A stretch of 35,999 nt of DNA. Source: Phycisphaeraceae bacterium (lineage in GTDB: Bacteria; Planctomycetota; Phycisphaerae; Phycisphaerales; Phycisphaeraceae). Numbering within the stretch: the stretch's first letter is position 1; every line of letters starts with the position of its first letter. A model generated the notes under the pieces. That model searched no databases. It was not told where the DNA came from and saw nothing but the letters and a program-made list of their open reading frames with translations. The stretch is from NCBI GenBank assembly GCA_002686995.1, contig NYZC01000406.1:1-35999 (forward strand), written 5' to 3'. The position numbers were made by a program, and so were the translations under genes. Shown here in pieces: positions 1 through 8,016 of the stretch.

Positions 1-98
1 ATCGACGATGCACCGCGACATCGCCTGCTTCGGCCTCCTTGCCAACGGACGATTCGCTCGGTCTTGGGCCCGCGGCAGAGTTCTGAGACAGAGCCTAG

Positions 99-118
99 CT
101 GAAGTCGCCAGACCTCAG
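99..118. repeat. Dispersed hairpin, imperfect copy 1
   Basis: CTGAAGTC-GCCA-GACCTCAG forms an 8-bp stem with one mismatch and a GCCA loop. It is a variant of the perfect hairpin at 30309-30328 and shares its core GAAGTCGCCAGAC. Its job is unknown. Confidence 0.55.
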
Positions 119-219
119 AAGCACGCGTCACGACACCCGCAGGCCGACACCTTCATCCGCGCACCACGCTCCTGAAGGTCTCCGCGCCGAGCGGACCACC
201 GCTTCGTTTCCCATGGGCG

Positions 220-238
220 AGAGGTCGCCAGACTTCGG
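220..238. repeat. Dispersed hairpin, imperfect copy 2
   Basis: The segment contains GAGGTCGCCAGACTTCGG, the same GTCGCCAGAC core with one stem mismatch on the left arm. The right arm GACTTCGG matches the perfect copy at 30309-30328 exactly. Confidence 0.5.
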
Positions 239-301
239 CGGGAGTCACAAGTCGAAGGGGTGACAATCTCGCGCCAGGAGAATCCTCTGCCTCCGATCCG
301 T

Positions 302-331
302 GTCCATCGGAGTCCATCCGAGTCCATCCGT
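302..331. repeat. Degenerate decamer tandem repeat
   Basis: Three consecutive near-copies of a GTCCATCCGA-like decamer sit just past the stop of the glycosyltransferase gene. A similar TCCATCCGCATCCATCCACG stretch lies between the convergent genes near 31470-31490, so this looks like a scattered low-complexity intergenic repeat rather than a regulatory site. Confidence 0.5.
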
Positions 332-352
332 GGTTCCTGAGTGTCGGCGCGC

Positions 353-2431
353 CTATTCGGTCTCGCTCGACTCGGCGGGCGGTTCGGCGGCGGGCTCGGC
401 AGGCGGGTCGGGCGCCGATGCGTTCGACTCGGGTTCGGGGGCGGGTGGGGTGGCCGGCTCTTCAGGCTGCGCTGCCGGCTCCGTTTCCGTTTCCGGTATC
501 GGCTCGGGTATCGGATCGGGTTTCGGCTTCGATGGATCGAAATGCCAGAGATCGAGCGCGCGGATGCGAAGCTCGGTTTGGCTGAACCGTTCCGGGTTCG
601 GCGGGGCATGCTCGCGCGGGGCGGCGACCACGAACGGCGCGGCCTCCTGCAGCAGCGGCGCGATCTCGTCCGGCGTCTTGGACACGATGCGGCCGTCCTC
701 GCTCTCGTGGGTGCTGTAGAGCAGCAGGATGGGATCGGGTTCGATCTGCTCGCCGCCGTTGCGCAGCCAGTAGAGCGGCAGACCCATCGTGATGCCCGCG
801 ATCTTCTCGCCGTCGGTGTGGTTCATCGCCGGTCCGCGCGCGACGGGTATCGCGACGACGATGATCAGGACGATCGTCCAGACGGCCCAGCACGTCATCG
901 CGCGCGCGGGGTATTTCAGCTTCACCCAGCGCAGGCTCAGGAATACGAGCGTCAGCAGGATGATGCCCAGCCCGAGCGGGTAGTACCACATCGGGCGTTC
1001 CACGTAGCGCTGCACGTCGATCCCCAGCCAGTGAGGTCGTACGTAGAGCAGCGCCGGGATCGCGGCCGAACCGATCGTCAGCAGGAGCAGGTGGGGCCAG
1101 TTGAGCAGGCGCCAGAACCGCGCGTGGCGCCCTTCGGACGCCAGGTCGTTGTACTGGCGGAAGAGCTGGCCGACGAGGATCGCGACGGCGGGCAGGATGA
1201 CCAGCTGGTCGGCGAGCAGGACCTCCTTCGGGTTCAGCACGACCATCACCAGCGCGACGACGAACCAGGACCAGCCGAGCAGCATGCGCAGGCGCGACCC
1301 GCTCGACGAGGTGCTGAACGGCTGCACGACCGCGCCGATGATCCACAGCGTCCACGGGAGCATCGCGATCAGCAGGATGCCCGTGCGCTCGCCGGCCTGG
1401 CGCGCGAGCAGACCCATGTCCGTCCAGTCCGTCGGCGCCATCAGCCGGAGCCAGTGGACGTGGGCCTGCGGGTCGTGCTCGTCGGCGTACACCGCCCAGG
1501 GGATCACCACGAGCGTGCCGATCAGGACCGCCGCGAGCAGCCCCATCAGGTGACTGGTGCGCCCGGGGCAGAGGATCAGCAGGACCAGGACGATCGCAAG
1601 GAAGTGAAGCAGCCCCCAGGGGCCGCCGGTCATGATGGCGGCGCCCAGGGCGATGCCGCTGGACACCCATCCGATGAACTGGCGCTCGACCGACGGCGCC
1701 GGTCGCAGCGGCCGGATCGCCCACAGCGCCGCGGCGATCGAGAACATCGTCCATCCGGCGTGCTGCGTCGGCGGCGTCGCCAGGCGCGCGTGGTACATGA
1801 AGACGGGGTTCGCGGCGCAGACCAGCGCCGAGAGCAGGGCGGGCGTCAGGCCGCCGATCGAATGACCCGCCCAGAACACGGCGGCGATCGTGAACAGGGC
1901 GAACACCACCGACACGACCCGGGCGCGCAGCACGAACTGGTCGGTCGACGCGTCCGTGCCGCGGAGCGTGGTGAACGCGACCAGGTGCATCCACGTCGTC
2001 CCCGGCGGCTCGCGTAGGTGCCTCCGCTGGTTCAGGTAGGGTACGAGTCGATGAAACTCGCCGTGCACCGACTCGAGATCGGCCTCGCGCTCGACGCCGA
2101 AATGCTCGTTCCACGTCTGGAGCGACGTGGCGACCGTCTGCGCCTCGGCGGCGTCGTAGACGGCGGGTCGATGCAGATCGATCAGCAGCGGGGCGCTCGA
2201 GACGGCGAGCACGACCAGCAGCAGGCTCCACGTGAGCAACCGGCTGCCGCTGCGGTCCAGATCACGCAGGTCGCGCGGCGCATCGGGCGTGGAGGAGGTG
2301 GGTGATTGCGGCCGGTCGACTCGGACGACCGGTGCGTCGTCCGACGTCGCGTCGTCCGACGGCGCATCCACCGACGGCTCGTCATCCAGGGGGATCGTTT
2401 CGGGTTCGTCTTCCGGCGACGGCAAGGGCAA
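353..2431 (-). CDS. GT39/ArnT-like polytopic membrane glycosyltransferase
   Basis: This 692-residue inner-membrane protein looks like a dolichyl/undecaprenyl-phosphate-sugar mannosyltransferase-type enzyme (PMT/GT39/ArnT superfamily), which would transfer a sugar from a lipid carrier on the periplasmic face. A first membrane segment (about 65-84) is followed by the expected first-loop acidic motif YDAAEAQ (Asp93, Glu96). The substrate-entry motif EPPGTTWMH (141-149) follows, then some ten hydrophobic helices. Both ends are unusual: residues 1-60 are Asp/Glu/Pro-rich and the last ~50 are a Pro/Glu/Ala tail. The start given is TTG at 2431; no ATG or GTG lies upstream before the in-frame stop, and a shorter start before the first helix is possible. 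It is divergent from the secreted metalloprotease-like gene. Acceptor and sugar cannot be read from the sequence. Confidence 0.82.
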   Translation of the reverse strand: MPLPSPEDEPETIPLDDEPSVDAPSDDATSDDAPVVRVDRPQSPTSSTPDAPRDLRDLDRSGSRLLTWSLLLVVLAVSSAPLLIDLHRPAVYDAAEAQTVATSLQTWNEHFGVEREADLESVHGEFHRLVPYLNQRRHLREPPGTTWMHLVAFTTLRGTDASTDQFVLRARVVSVVFALFTIAAVFWAGHSIGGLTPALLSALVCAANPVFMYHARLATPPTQHAGWTMFSIAAALWAIRPLRPAPSVERQFIGWVSSGIALGAAIMTGGPWGLLHFLAIVLVLLILCPGRTSHLMGLLAAVLIGTLVVIPWAVYADEHDPQAHVHWLRLMAPTDWTDMGLLARQAGERTGILLIAMLPWTLWIIGAVVQPFSTSSSGSRLRMLLGWSWFVVALVMVVLNPKEVLLADQLVILPAVAILVGQLFRQYNDLASEGRHARFWRLLNWPHLLLLTIGSAAIPALLYVRPHWLGIDVQRYVERPMWYYPLGLGIILLTLVFLSLRWVKLKYPARAMTCWAVWTIVLIIVVAIPVARGPAMNHTDGEKIAGITMGLPLYWLRNGGEQIEPDPILLLYSTHESEDGRIVSKTPDEIAPLLQEAAPFVVAAPREHAPPNPERFSQTELRIRALDLWHFDPSKPKPDPIPEPIPETETEPAAQPEEPATPPAPEPESNASAPDPPAEPAAEPPAESSETE

Positions 2432-2621
2432 TGGCTCCGAAGGGGGGTGGGGGTCGGATTGACGGAAACTGACCCTGGAAGATGCGATTCGGCCACAATC
2501 GTTTCAGGCGGACCGTCGCGGCGCGGGGGCATGTTGCGTAATTGTCGGCGCCACTACGGATTATATCTGAAGCCCATCGAGCCAACGAGGCTGGTCCGGC
2601 GTTCGCTCAATTTTCTGCGTG

Positions 2622-5099
2622 ATGGGGTCGGATCGACGGGGTTATCGGACGGATTGCGCGGCGAGCGGGCTCGAGGCGCTCGAACCGCGCCATCTCTGCA
2701 GCGGCGACGCGGTGCCGTTCGGCGCCGACTTCCGCGATGGCAGCGAATACATGCTCGGCAGCGCGGCGGTGACGGTGGTGCTGATCGAGTCGGACGGTGC
2801 GATCGACGCCGACGCGGAGACCTGGACGCCGGACGAGATCGCGCACGTCCGAGACGCGATCGGCGAGGGGCTCGCCTGGTGGCCCGCCGCGCTCGAGCGC
2901 GCCTTTCCCGGATCGGGTGACGATCTGCGCTTCGTCGTCGACTGGGCACACCTCGAATCGCCCGTCGCCTCCGCCTACGAACCGGTTCAGCGACGACACA
3001 CCGACGAAGGGCTGTGGATCGGATCGTTCCTGGACTCTGTCGGCGCCGATCGAACCACTGACCTGCACACGGACATGCGGCGCTTCAATCATGCGCAGCG
3101 TGTGGCCCATGGCACGAACTGGGCGTTCACCATCTTCGTCGTCGACTCCTCCGCGGACCTTGACGGACGCTTTGCCGACCAGCACTTCGCGTACGCCTAC
3201 CACGGCGGCCCTTACCTGGTGATGACTTACGACAACGGCCCCTGGGGAGCCGAGTCGATGGCGCAGGTCACGGCGCACGAGGCAGGGCATCTCTTCTACG
3301 CGCTCGACGAATATGAGGACGGCGAATCGCACTGGATGACGGCAGGGTATCTCGGGGCTCGAAATCACAACGGCGCGCGCCATCATCCGAACCCCGATGA
3401 GCGCGTGCCGAGCCTGTTCGCCGAGCCGTCGCTCCAGGATCAGGCCTTTGCCGAGCATGTGCTCTCGCCCAGCGCCATGGAGATCATCGGGTGGCGCGAC
3501 GCGGACGCCAACGGGCGATTCGACCTCTTCGACGTGGTGCCGGCGCTGACTGGATCGGGGCGCTTCGATCTCGCGGAACGCGTGTACCGGTTCGACGGTT
3601 CGAGCCGCGTGGGCGCTCACGAGAATCACAACCCGCGCGGGCGGGGCCGCGCGATGACGATCGACGCGATCGACCTCGTGCAGCATCGCACGAACGGCGG
3701 TTCGTGGATCGACGTCGAGCTCACGCCGAATCATGTACCCGAAATCCACTTGAGTCTGCCGATGCCGCAAGCCGGTGTGCATCGCGTCGAGGTCCGCGCG
3801 GTCACGACTCGAGGCGCCGTGTCCGCGATCCACGCGGACGTGATCGATGTGCCGGACGCACCGCCTGCCGAGGTGCGTTCCGCGGCCGTGATCTCGGGCA
3901 GGGAGGTCCACCGCTTCGTCGACGCCGACGGCACGCGCGGCACCGTGTCGCTGAAGGGCGCGGGCGTCGCGCAGATCGTGGTGGGCGATCATGGCGCGTT
4001 GTCGCTGTCGCTGCGGGACACGGACGCCCGCACGACGTTGCGCGTGAACGCCGATGCCGGTGGCGACGGGCGGATCGCGATCGAGTCGCTGACGATCGAT
4101 GGATCGCTCAAGGCCGTCGACGCGGCGGATGCCGCGCTTCGCGGCGAAATGGTCGTGTCGGGGCAGCTTCGGCAGATGACGCTGGGCGAAGTCGAAGGCG
4201 GCGTGATCGAAATCCGAGGCGTCGGCGCGAAGCGCGGCCTGAAGTTGCGATTGGGACAGGTCGCCGACCTGGTGCTGGACACGCGATTGGCGATCGATTC
4301 GCTTTCGGTCGAATCGTGGCGCGACCCCGACGATGCGATCGACCTCGTGGCGCCGTCCGTCAGGCGGTTGAAGAGCGCCGGCCCGTTCGAGGCCGACATC
4401 GAGGTCGGTGATGCCGCCCCGGGCGCGACGTTCGCTGCGCATCTCCGCGGCGACCTTGTCGATTCGCACTGGTCGATTCAGAGCGCGATCGGGCGCGTCC
4501 GCGTCGACGGGACCATCGATCGCTGGCGCCTGTCGCACGAACGTGACGTCACGAGCCTCCGGCTTGCCGACGTGCTGCAGGCCGAGGTCATCGGCGGCGG
4601 CGCGGGCAACGTTCGCGCGGATCAGTGGCGCTCCGGTCGCATCGTCGAACCGTTCGTCCGCTCGATCACGATCGGCGGCGATTTCGGCGCGGACGTCGAT
4701 CTTCTGGACGCGGCCGCGCGATTCGGTCTCGGCCGCATGACGGTGCGCGGATGGCTCGATCGCGCGACGGTTCGGTCAAGCGCGCCCGTCGGCGCGGTGC
4801 GGGTGGGGGGGATGCGCCACAGCGCGATCATCGTCGGCGACGGCGATCGGTCCTCCGGTCTGGAAGACATCGGCCTGGCGGCCCATGGGTCGATCTCACG
4901 GGTGACGGTCGGACGCGGTCGCGGACCGGAGACGTTCGTCGACTCGGTCATCGCCGCCGGCAAGGTGGGGCGTGTCCGGCTTGGCGCGATCGGAGCCGGT
5001 GACGGCGACCGCCCGTTCGGAATCGTGAGCGCCGAACCGGTTTCGGTGCGACGATCGGATTCGGCAAGCGATGCCGAATTCAGGGTCTACCTCGTGTGA
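2622..5099 (+). CDS. Secreted LEPR-motif protein with HEAGH metalloprotease-like domain
   Basis: An 825-residue exported protein. Its N-terminus carries GLEALEPRHLCSGDAV, the LEPR-type motif found near the start of many large secreted planctomycete proteins. The first half includes TAHEAGHLFYALDEYEDGE, with HEAGH at residues 219-223: a zincin-type HExxH site followed by acidic residues, so a zinc peptidase is likely. From about residue 400 the protein is a long run of short beta-rich repeats of the style 'sltidGslkavda', suggesting a beta-helix or surface-binding stalk. A GTG at 2619 directly precedes the ATG used here, and no clear Shine-Dalgarno separates them. It converges with the VIT1-like gene, leaving 19 bases between stops. 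The peptidase family (M6, M64 or a planctomycete-specific group) is not resolved. Confidence 0.75.
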   Translation: MGSDRRGYRTDCAASGLEALEPRHLCSGDAVPFGADFRDGSEYMLGSAAVTVVLIESDGAIDADAETWTPDEIAHVRDAIGEGLAWWPAALERAFPGSGDDLRFVVDWAHLESPVASAYEPVQRRHTDEGLWIGSFLDSVGADRTTDLHTDMRRFNHAQRVAHGTNWAFTIFVVDSSADLDGRFADQHFAYAYHGGPYLVMTYDNGPWGAESMAQVTAHEAGHLFYALDEYEDGESHWMTAGYLGARNHNGARHHPNPDERVPSLFAEPSLQDQAFAEHVLSPSAMEIIGWRDADANGRFDLFDVVPALTGSGRFDLAERVYRFDGSSRVGAHENHNPRGRGRAMTIDAIDLVQHRTNGGSWIDVELTPNHVPEIHLSLPMPQAGVHRVEVRAVTTRGAVSAIHADVIDVPDAPPAEVRSAAVISGREVHRFVDADGTRGTVSLKGAGVAQIVVGDHGALSLSLRDTDARTTLRVNADAGGDGRIAIESLTIDGSLKAVDAADAALRGEMVVSGQLRQMTLGEVEGGVIEIRGVGAKRGLKLRLGQVADLVLDTRLAIDSLSVESWRDPDDAIDLVAPSVRRLKSAGPFEADIEVGDAAPGATFAAHLRGDLVDSHWSIQSAIGRVRVDGTIDRWRLSHERDVTSLRLADVLQAEVIGGGAGNVRADQWRSGRIVEPFVRSITIGGDFGADVDLLDAAARFGLGRMTVRGWLDRATVRSSAPVGAVRVGGMRHSAIIVGDGDRSSGLEDIGLAAHGSISRVTVGRGRGPETFVDSVIAAGKVGRVRLGAIGAGDGDRPFGIVSAEPVSVRRSDSASDAEFRVYLV

Positions 5100-5118
5100 T
5101 CGAGGTCGGCCCGTCGTA

Positions 5119-6246
5119 TCAGGTGCTCTTGAATATCTGCTCGATCAGCGCGCCCACCAGGTAGCCGACGGCGGCCACGCCCAGGCCGACGGCGAACATG
5201 TCGAAGCCGCTGCGCAGCAGATCACGACCGGTGAAGACGCTTCGGGCGGCGCCCACGACGAAGTGCGAAATCATCGCGAGGGTGAACGACAGCCAGATGG
5301 CCGTCATGCCGTCGTAGAAGAAGAACGGGGCGACGGGAATGCACGCGCCGATCGCCGTGGCGGTGGCCGTGACCCAGCCTTCGCGCAGCGGCGTCGAGTG
5401 CTCCGCGCCGATCCCCAACTCGAAGCGCACTTGCTCCTGCAGGGCGCGCTCGGGGTTCTGCATGATCTCGGCGGCCATCTGGCGCGCCCGGTCGGCCTCG
5501 ATGCCGCGCGCCTCGTACTGCAGGGCAAGCTCCTGCTGCTCGAGTTCCGGCATCAGGCGGATCTCCTCGCGCTCCATGCGAATCTCGTGCGCGTACACCT
5601 CGCGCTCGCTCTTCGCCGCGAGGTAGCCCGAAGCGCCCATCGACAGCGCGTCGGCGATCGTGCCGGCGACGCCGGTGACGAGCACGATGTGCGGGTCGAC
5701 GGCCGCGCCGATGACGCCGGCGACGAGGCCGAAGTTGGCGGTCAGTCCGTCGTTGAACCCGTAGATGATGTTGCCGAGCGTGCCGCCGGTCTGAATGCGA
5801 TGCCAGGGCTCGCCGGTGGTCCCGGCGAGGCTCGTCAGCGCGCTGGCGTGCTCGGCCGATTCGCGGGCGAGCGTCAGCGCCGTCTCGCGGGCCGTGCCCG
5901 GATCGCTTTCGCGATGAAGTTGCAGGTAGCCGCGCACCTCCTGCCCTTCCTCGCGCCGAAGGAGTCCGAGCAGCACCGACGGACCGAACCGGCGCGCGAT
6001 CGCAGCGAGGATCCGGGCCCGCAGCGTCGGGCTCGTGTTGCCGACCTCGGCGCCGTGCTCGGCGAGCACGTGCCTCCACATGTCGGTGTGCTTTTCCTCG
6101 ATGTCGGCGAGCCGGCGATAGATGTCGCGCCGCTTCTCGGACTGCTCGACCTCGGAAAGCCGACGGTAGAGGAACGCGGCGTCGGCTTCGTCCCGAAGGT
6201 GATGACGCCATTCGGACAGCGTTTTATCCGAGACGGTGTCGGTCAC
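5119..6246 (-). CDS. Ferritin-like domain fused to VIT1/CCC1 Fe/Mn transporter
   Basis: A 375-residue membrane protein of the VIT1/CCC1 (DUF125) family, which moves Fe(II) or Mn(II) across membranes. Residues ~8-135 are a helical, Glu/His-rich ferritin/rubrerythrin-like module (for example LRDEADAAFLYRRLSEVE and DIEEKHTDMWRHVLAEHG), probably for metal capture. The transporter part follows, with the typical NIIYGFNDGLTANFGLVAG and DALSMGASGYLAAKSERE segments, then an acidic cytosolic loop and three C-terminal helices. The start is GTG at 6246, whose GTGA overlaps the stop of ctaB by 4 bases, a strong sign of translational coupling. It is the last gene of the respiratory block, so it may tie iron handling to heme-oxidase production; that link is inference. 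Confidence 0.85.
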   Translation of the reverse strand: MTDTVSDKTLSEWRHHLRDEADAAFLYRRLSEVEQSEKRRDIYRRLADIEEKHTDMWRHVLAEHGAEVGNTSPTLRARILAAIARRFGPSVLLGLLRREEGQEVRGYLQLHRESDPGTARETALTLARESAEHASALTSLAGTTGEPWHRIQTGGTLGNIIYGFNDGLTANFGLVAGVIGAAVDPHIVLVTGVAGTIADALSMGASGYLAAKSEREVYAHEIRMEREEIRLMPELEQQELALQYEARGIEADRARQMAAEIMQNPERALQEQVRFELGIGAEHSTPLREGWVTATATAIGACIPVAPFFFYDGMTAIWLSFTLAMISHFVVGAARSVFTGRDLLRSGFDMFAVGLGVAAVGYLVGALIEQIFKST

Positions 6247-7178
6247 TGCAATGTCTTGTCCCAGATCATCACGCTGAACAGGACCGGCAGGTAGAAGATC
6301 GACGCGAGGAAGAGGCGACGGGCCGAGGCGATCGTCGTGTTCGTCGCCGCGTCGAAGGCGAAGGCGCCGAAGATGAAGCCGAGCAGGAGGGCGATCATGA
6401 GGTATGTTTCGCCGGCCAGATGCAGGTAGGTCGGCCAGAGCGTCGCGATGAACAGCGCGAAGCACTGCAGCAGGATGTGCCGCGCCGTGCGGCGATGGTC
6501 GTCGTCGTCGACGACCGGTAGCATCGGCATGCCGGCGGCCCGGTACTCGTCGCGGTAGACGACGGCGATCGCCATGAAATGCGGAAGCTGCCACAGGTAG
6601 ACGATGGCGAACAGCACGAGCGCCTGGGCGTCGAGCGTCCCGGCCGCGGCCGCATAGCCGATGACGGGCGGCAACGCGCCCGGCACCGCGCCGACGGGCG
6701 TGCACCAGGGGGATCGCGTCTTCAGCGGCACGTAGCAGAACAGGTAGAGCAGCAGGGTCGCCGCGCCGAGCACGGCGGTCAGCACGTTGGCGTTGAAGCC
6801 AAGCTGTGCCACGCCCGCCAGCGACGTCAGGGAGCCGAACGCGAGCGCCGCACCGGGCCGGACGCGACCCGACGGGATCGGGCGCTGCGCCGTCCGGGCC
6901 ATCCGAGCGTCGAGGCGGCGCTCCATGTACTGGTTGAGCGCGGCGAGTCCGGCGCCCAGCAGGGCGGTGCCGGCCAGCAGGTGCAGCAGCGGCACGACGG
7001 AAACCGCGTCGAACACGCCGCCGGCGCCGCCGGTCGCACCGGCGTAGAAGCCGAACATCGCCGTGACGACGGCCACCAGCGTGAGGCGCGGCTTCGTCAG
7101 CGCGACGTAGTCGCCTGCCGTCCGCAGGAGGCGACGGCCGGTGCCGTCATGATGGATCGTGGCGCTGGCGTCTTTCAT
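6243..7178 (-). CDS. ctaB: Protoheme IX farnesyltransferase (heme O synthase)
   Basis: A 311-residue UbiA-family prenyltransferase that adds a farnesyl group to heme B, giving heme O for the oxidase encoded upstream. The substrate-binding motif is NQYMERRLDARMARTAQRP, with Asn82, Glu86 and Asp90: the first acidic position of the usual NxxxDxxxD motif is Glu here. The second conserved region reads YRDEYRAAGMPMLPVVDDDD. Eight to nine hydrophobic helices are visible. The start is the ATG at 7178 (MKDASATIHHD), right before the conserved YVALTKPRLT segment; an upstream in-frame extension has no family resemblance. The 3' end overlaps the VIT1-like gene. A heme A synthase (ctaA) would be needed for heme A but is not in the window. 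Confidence 0.93.
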   Translation of the reverse strand: MKDASATIHHDGTGRRLLRTAGDYVALTKPRLTLVAVVTAMFGFYAGATGGAGGVFDAVSVVPLLHLLAGTALLGAGLAALNQYMERRLDARMARTAQRPIPSGRVRPGAALAFGSLTSLAGVAQLGFNANVLTAVLGAATLLLYLFCYVPLKTRSPWCTPVGAVPGALPPVIGYAAAAGTLDAQALVLFAIVYLWQLPHFMAIAVVYRDEYRAAGMPMLPVVDDDDHRRTARHILLQCFALFIATLWPTYLHLAGETYLMIALLLGFIFGAFAFDAATNTTIASARRLFLASIFYLPVLFSVMIWDKTLQ

Positions 7179-7190
7179 CGATGCGATCGA

Positions 7191-7243
7191 ATCAGGGCAG
7201 GTCAGGGCGATGCGGTGCAGATCAGGGCAGATCAGGGCAGGTC
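7191..7243. repeat. Tandem ATCAGGGCAG decamer repeat
   Basis: Five adjacent decamers of the ATCAGGGCAG type, one of them degenerate (the 7211-7220 copy), fill the short gap between ctaB and the small CAVCYG gene. They run through that gene's stop codon. The periodicity is exactly ten bases. No function is apparent. Confidence 0.65.
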
Positions 7244-7489
7244 GGCGGTCCCGGGCTCCGTCGAGCCGCGGGCGGCGGCGTTCCGTCGACGGGCCTGGAT
7301 CACGACCGTCGCGAACATCGCCCCGATGCCGGTCAGCAGGAGATAGGTGATGACGAGCATCACCACGATGCCTTGGCGGGCGCCCTCGGTCATCGGCGAG
7401 CCCGCCTCGCCGTAGCACACCGCGCAGGACCACGCGGGCGCGGCGGCGCCGAGCAGCAGGAGCAGGGCGAGCGCGGCGGCACGAATCAC
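7232..7489 (-). CDS. Small exported membrane protein with CAVC motif
   Basis: An 85-residue protein that I do not recognise as a named family. It starts with GTG at 7489, overlapping the previous stop by GTGA, and has a hydrophobic signal sequence (residues 4-19). CAVCYG follows immediately (Cys22 and Cys25, CxxC), then a linker and one transmembrane helix (about 39-59) with a basic C-terminus. A CxxC next to the cleavage or membrane border in a cytochrome oxidase operon suggests copper handling or a thiol-redox role in oxidase assembly, but that is inference. CxxC is not followed by His, so it is not a c-type heme site. Confidence 0.65.
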   Translation of the reverse strand: MIRAAALALLLLLGAAAPAWSCAVCYGEAGSPMTEGARQGIVVMLVITYLLLTGIGAMFATVVIQARRRNAAARGSTEPGTADLP

Positions 7490-7692
7490 AGGAAGCTCAC
7501 GTGCTTGAGTTTGCGGAGGAACCAGACGCCGTACACGACCATTCCCACCGCGAACAGAATCGCGCCGACGGCGGCGGTGAGCATCGCGGCCGACGCCGAT
7601 TCGACGAATCCCTGGAACGACCACGCGGCGAAAAGCACCGCGAGGAGCGTGGACAGGGCCACGAACAGGATGTGGAAGGCCTTAAGAGACAT
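7486..7692 (-). CDS. Small two-helix membrane protein of the cox cluster
   Basis: A 68-residue protein with two hydrophobic helices (about 7-25 and 35-57) and a basic end (FLRKLKHVSFL). I do not recognise the family. Its ATG at 7692 lies inside the 3' end of the subunit IV-like gene (11-base overlap) and its own stop overlaps the next start by 4 bases. It is therefore almost certainly co-translated with its neighbours and may be an accessory subunit or assembly factor of the oxidase. Confidence 0.65.
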   Translation of the reverse strand: MSLKAFHILFVALSTLLAVLFAAWSFQGFVESASAAMLTAAVGAILFAVGMVVYGVWFLRKLKHVSFL

Positions 7693-7993
7693 CGGCGCTC
7701 GTCAGCATGTCGCCCCCGGTCAGCACGGGAACCAGCAGCATCACCAGCAGGAACACGGCACTGATGATCAGCACCCAGTAGATCAGCTGCTTTTCGCCGA
7801 TCAGGTGCATGAAGTAGCACGCGACGAGCGAGGCCTTGAACGAGGCGATGACCATCGCGATCACGATCGCCACGGGGACGGAAACCTCAAGGAAGGACAC
7901 GGCCACCGTCACCACGGTGAGGAACAGCAGGGCGACGAACACCGTGATGTAGACACGAACGTGTTTTCGGATTGCTTCGGCGCCGTGTTCCAT
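7682..7993 (-). CDS. Cytochrome c oxidase subunit IV-like (prokaryotic COX4 type)
   Basis: A 103-residue protein with three transmembrane helices. The central helix carries the typical SFKASLVACYFMHL segment of prokaryotic oxidase subunit IV proteins (COX4_pro/CyoD-like). These small subunits stabilise subunit I and are not catalytic. It starts 23 bases after the coxC stop and overlaps the next small gene by 11 bases. The start MEHGAEAIRKHVRVY fits the family length well. Confidence 0.85.
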   Translation of the reverse strand: MEHGAEAIRKHVRVYITVFVALLFLTVVTVAVSFLEVSVPVAIVIAMVIASFKASLVACYFMHLIGEKQLIYWVLIISAVFLLVMLLVPVLTGGDMLTSADVS

Positions 7994-8016
7994 GGGGCGT
8001 GGCGTGTCCTTTGCGG

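Larger units (their letters stand above)
1..352. other. Intergenic, repeat-rich, no gene supported
   Basis: No convincing coding region is visible here. Reading frames through bases 1-170 on the plus strand give arginine-rich peptides without recognisable motifs; a short 3' end of a gene lying to the left cannot be excluded. The stretch holds two imperfect copies of a dispersed hairpin (around 99-118 and 220-238) and a degenerate decamer repeat near 302-331, just downstream of the 3' end of the membrane glycosyltransferase gene. Confidence 0.5.

Noticed and set aside
341-2017. Long plus-strand frame opposite the membrane glycosyltransferase
   Set aside because: It has no hydrophobic or motif structure; the minus-strand frame has ordered membrane helices and GT39 motifs.
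2607-4538. Long minus-strand frame opposite the HEAGH protein
   Set aside because: It is composed of Arg/Asp/His-rich sequence and conflicts with the LEPR and HEAGH motifs on the plus strand.
5100-5118. Terminator between the convergent protease and transporter genes
   Set aside because: The 19-base gap holds no stem-loop with a T-run.
6247-6705. N-terminal extension of the VIT1-like frame into ctaB
   Set aside because: It is the out-of-frame image of ctaB. The GTG at 6246 begins a normal-length protein and overlaps the ctaB stop by four bases.
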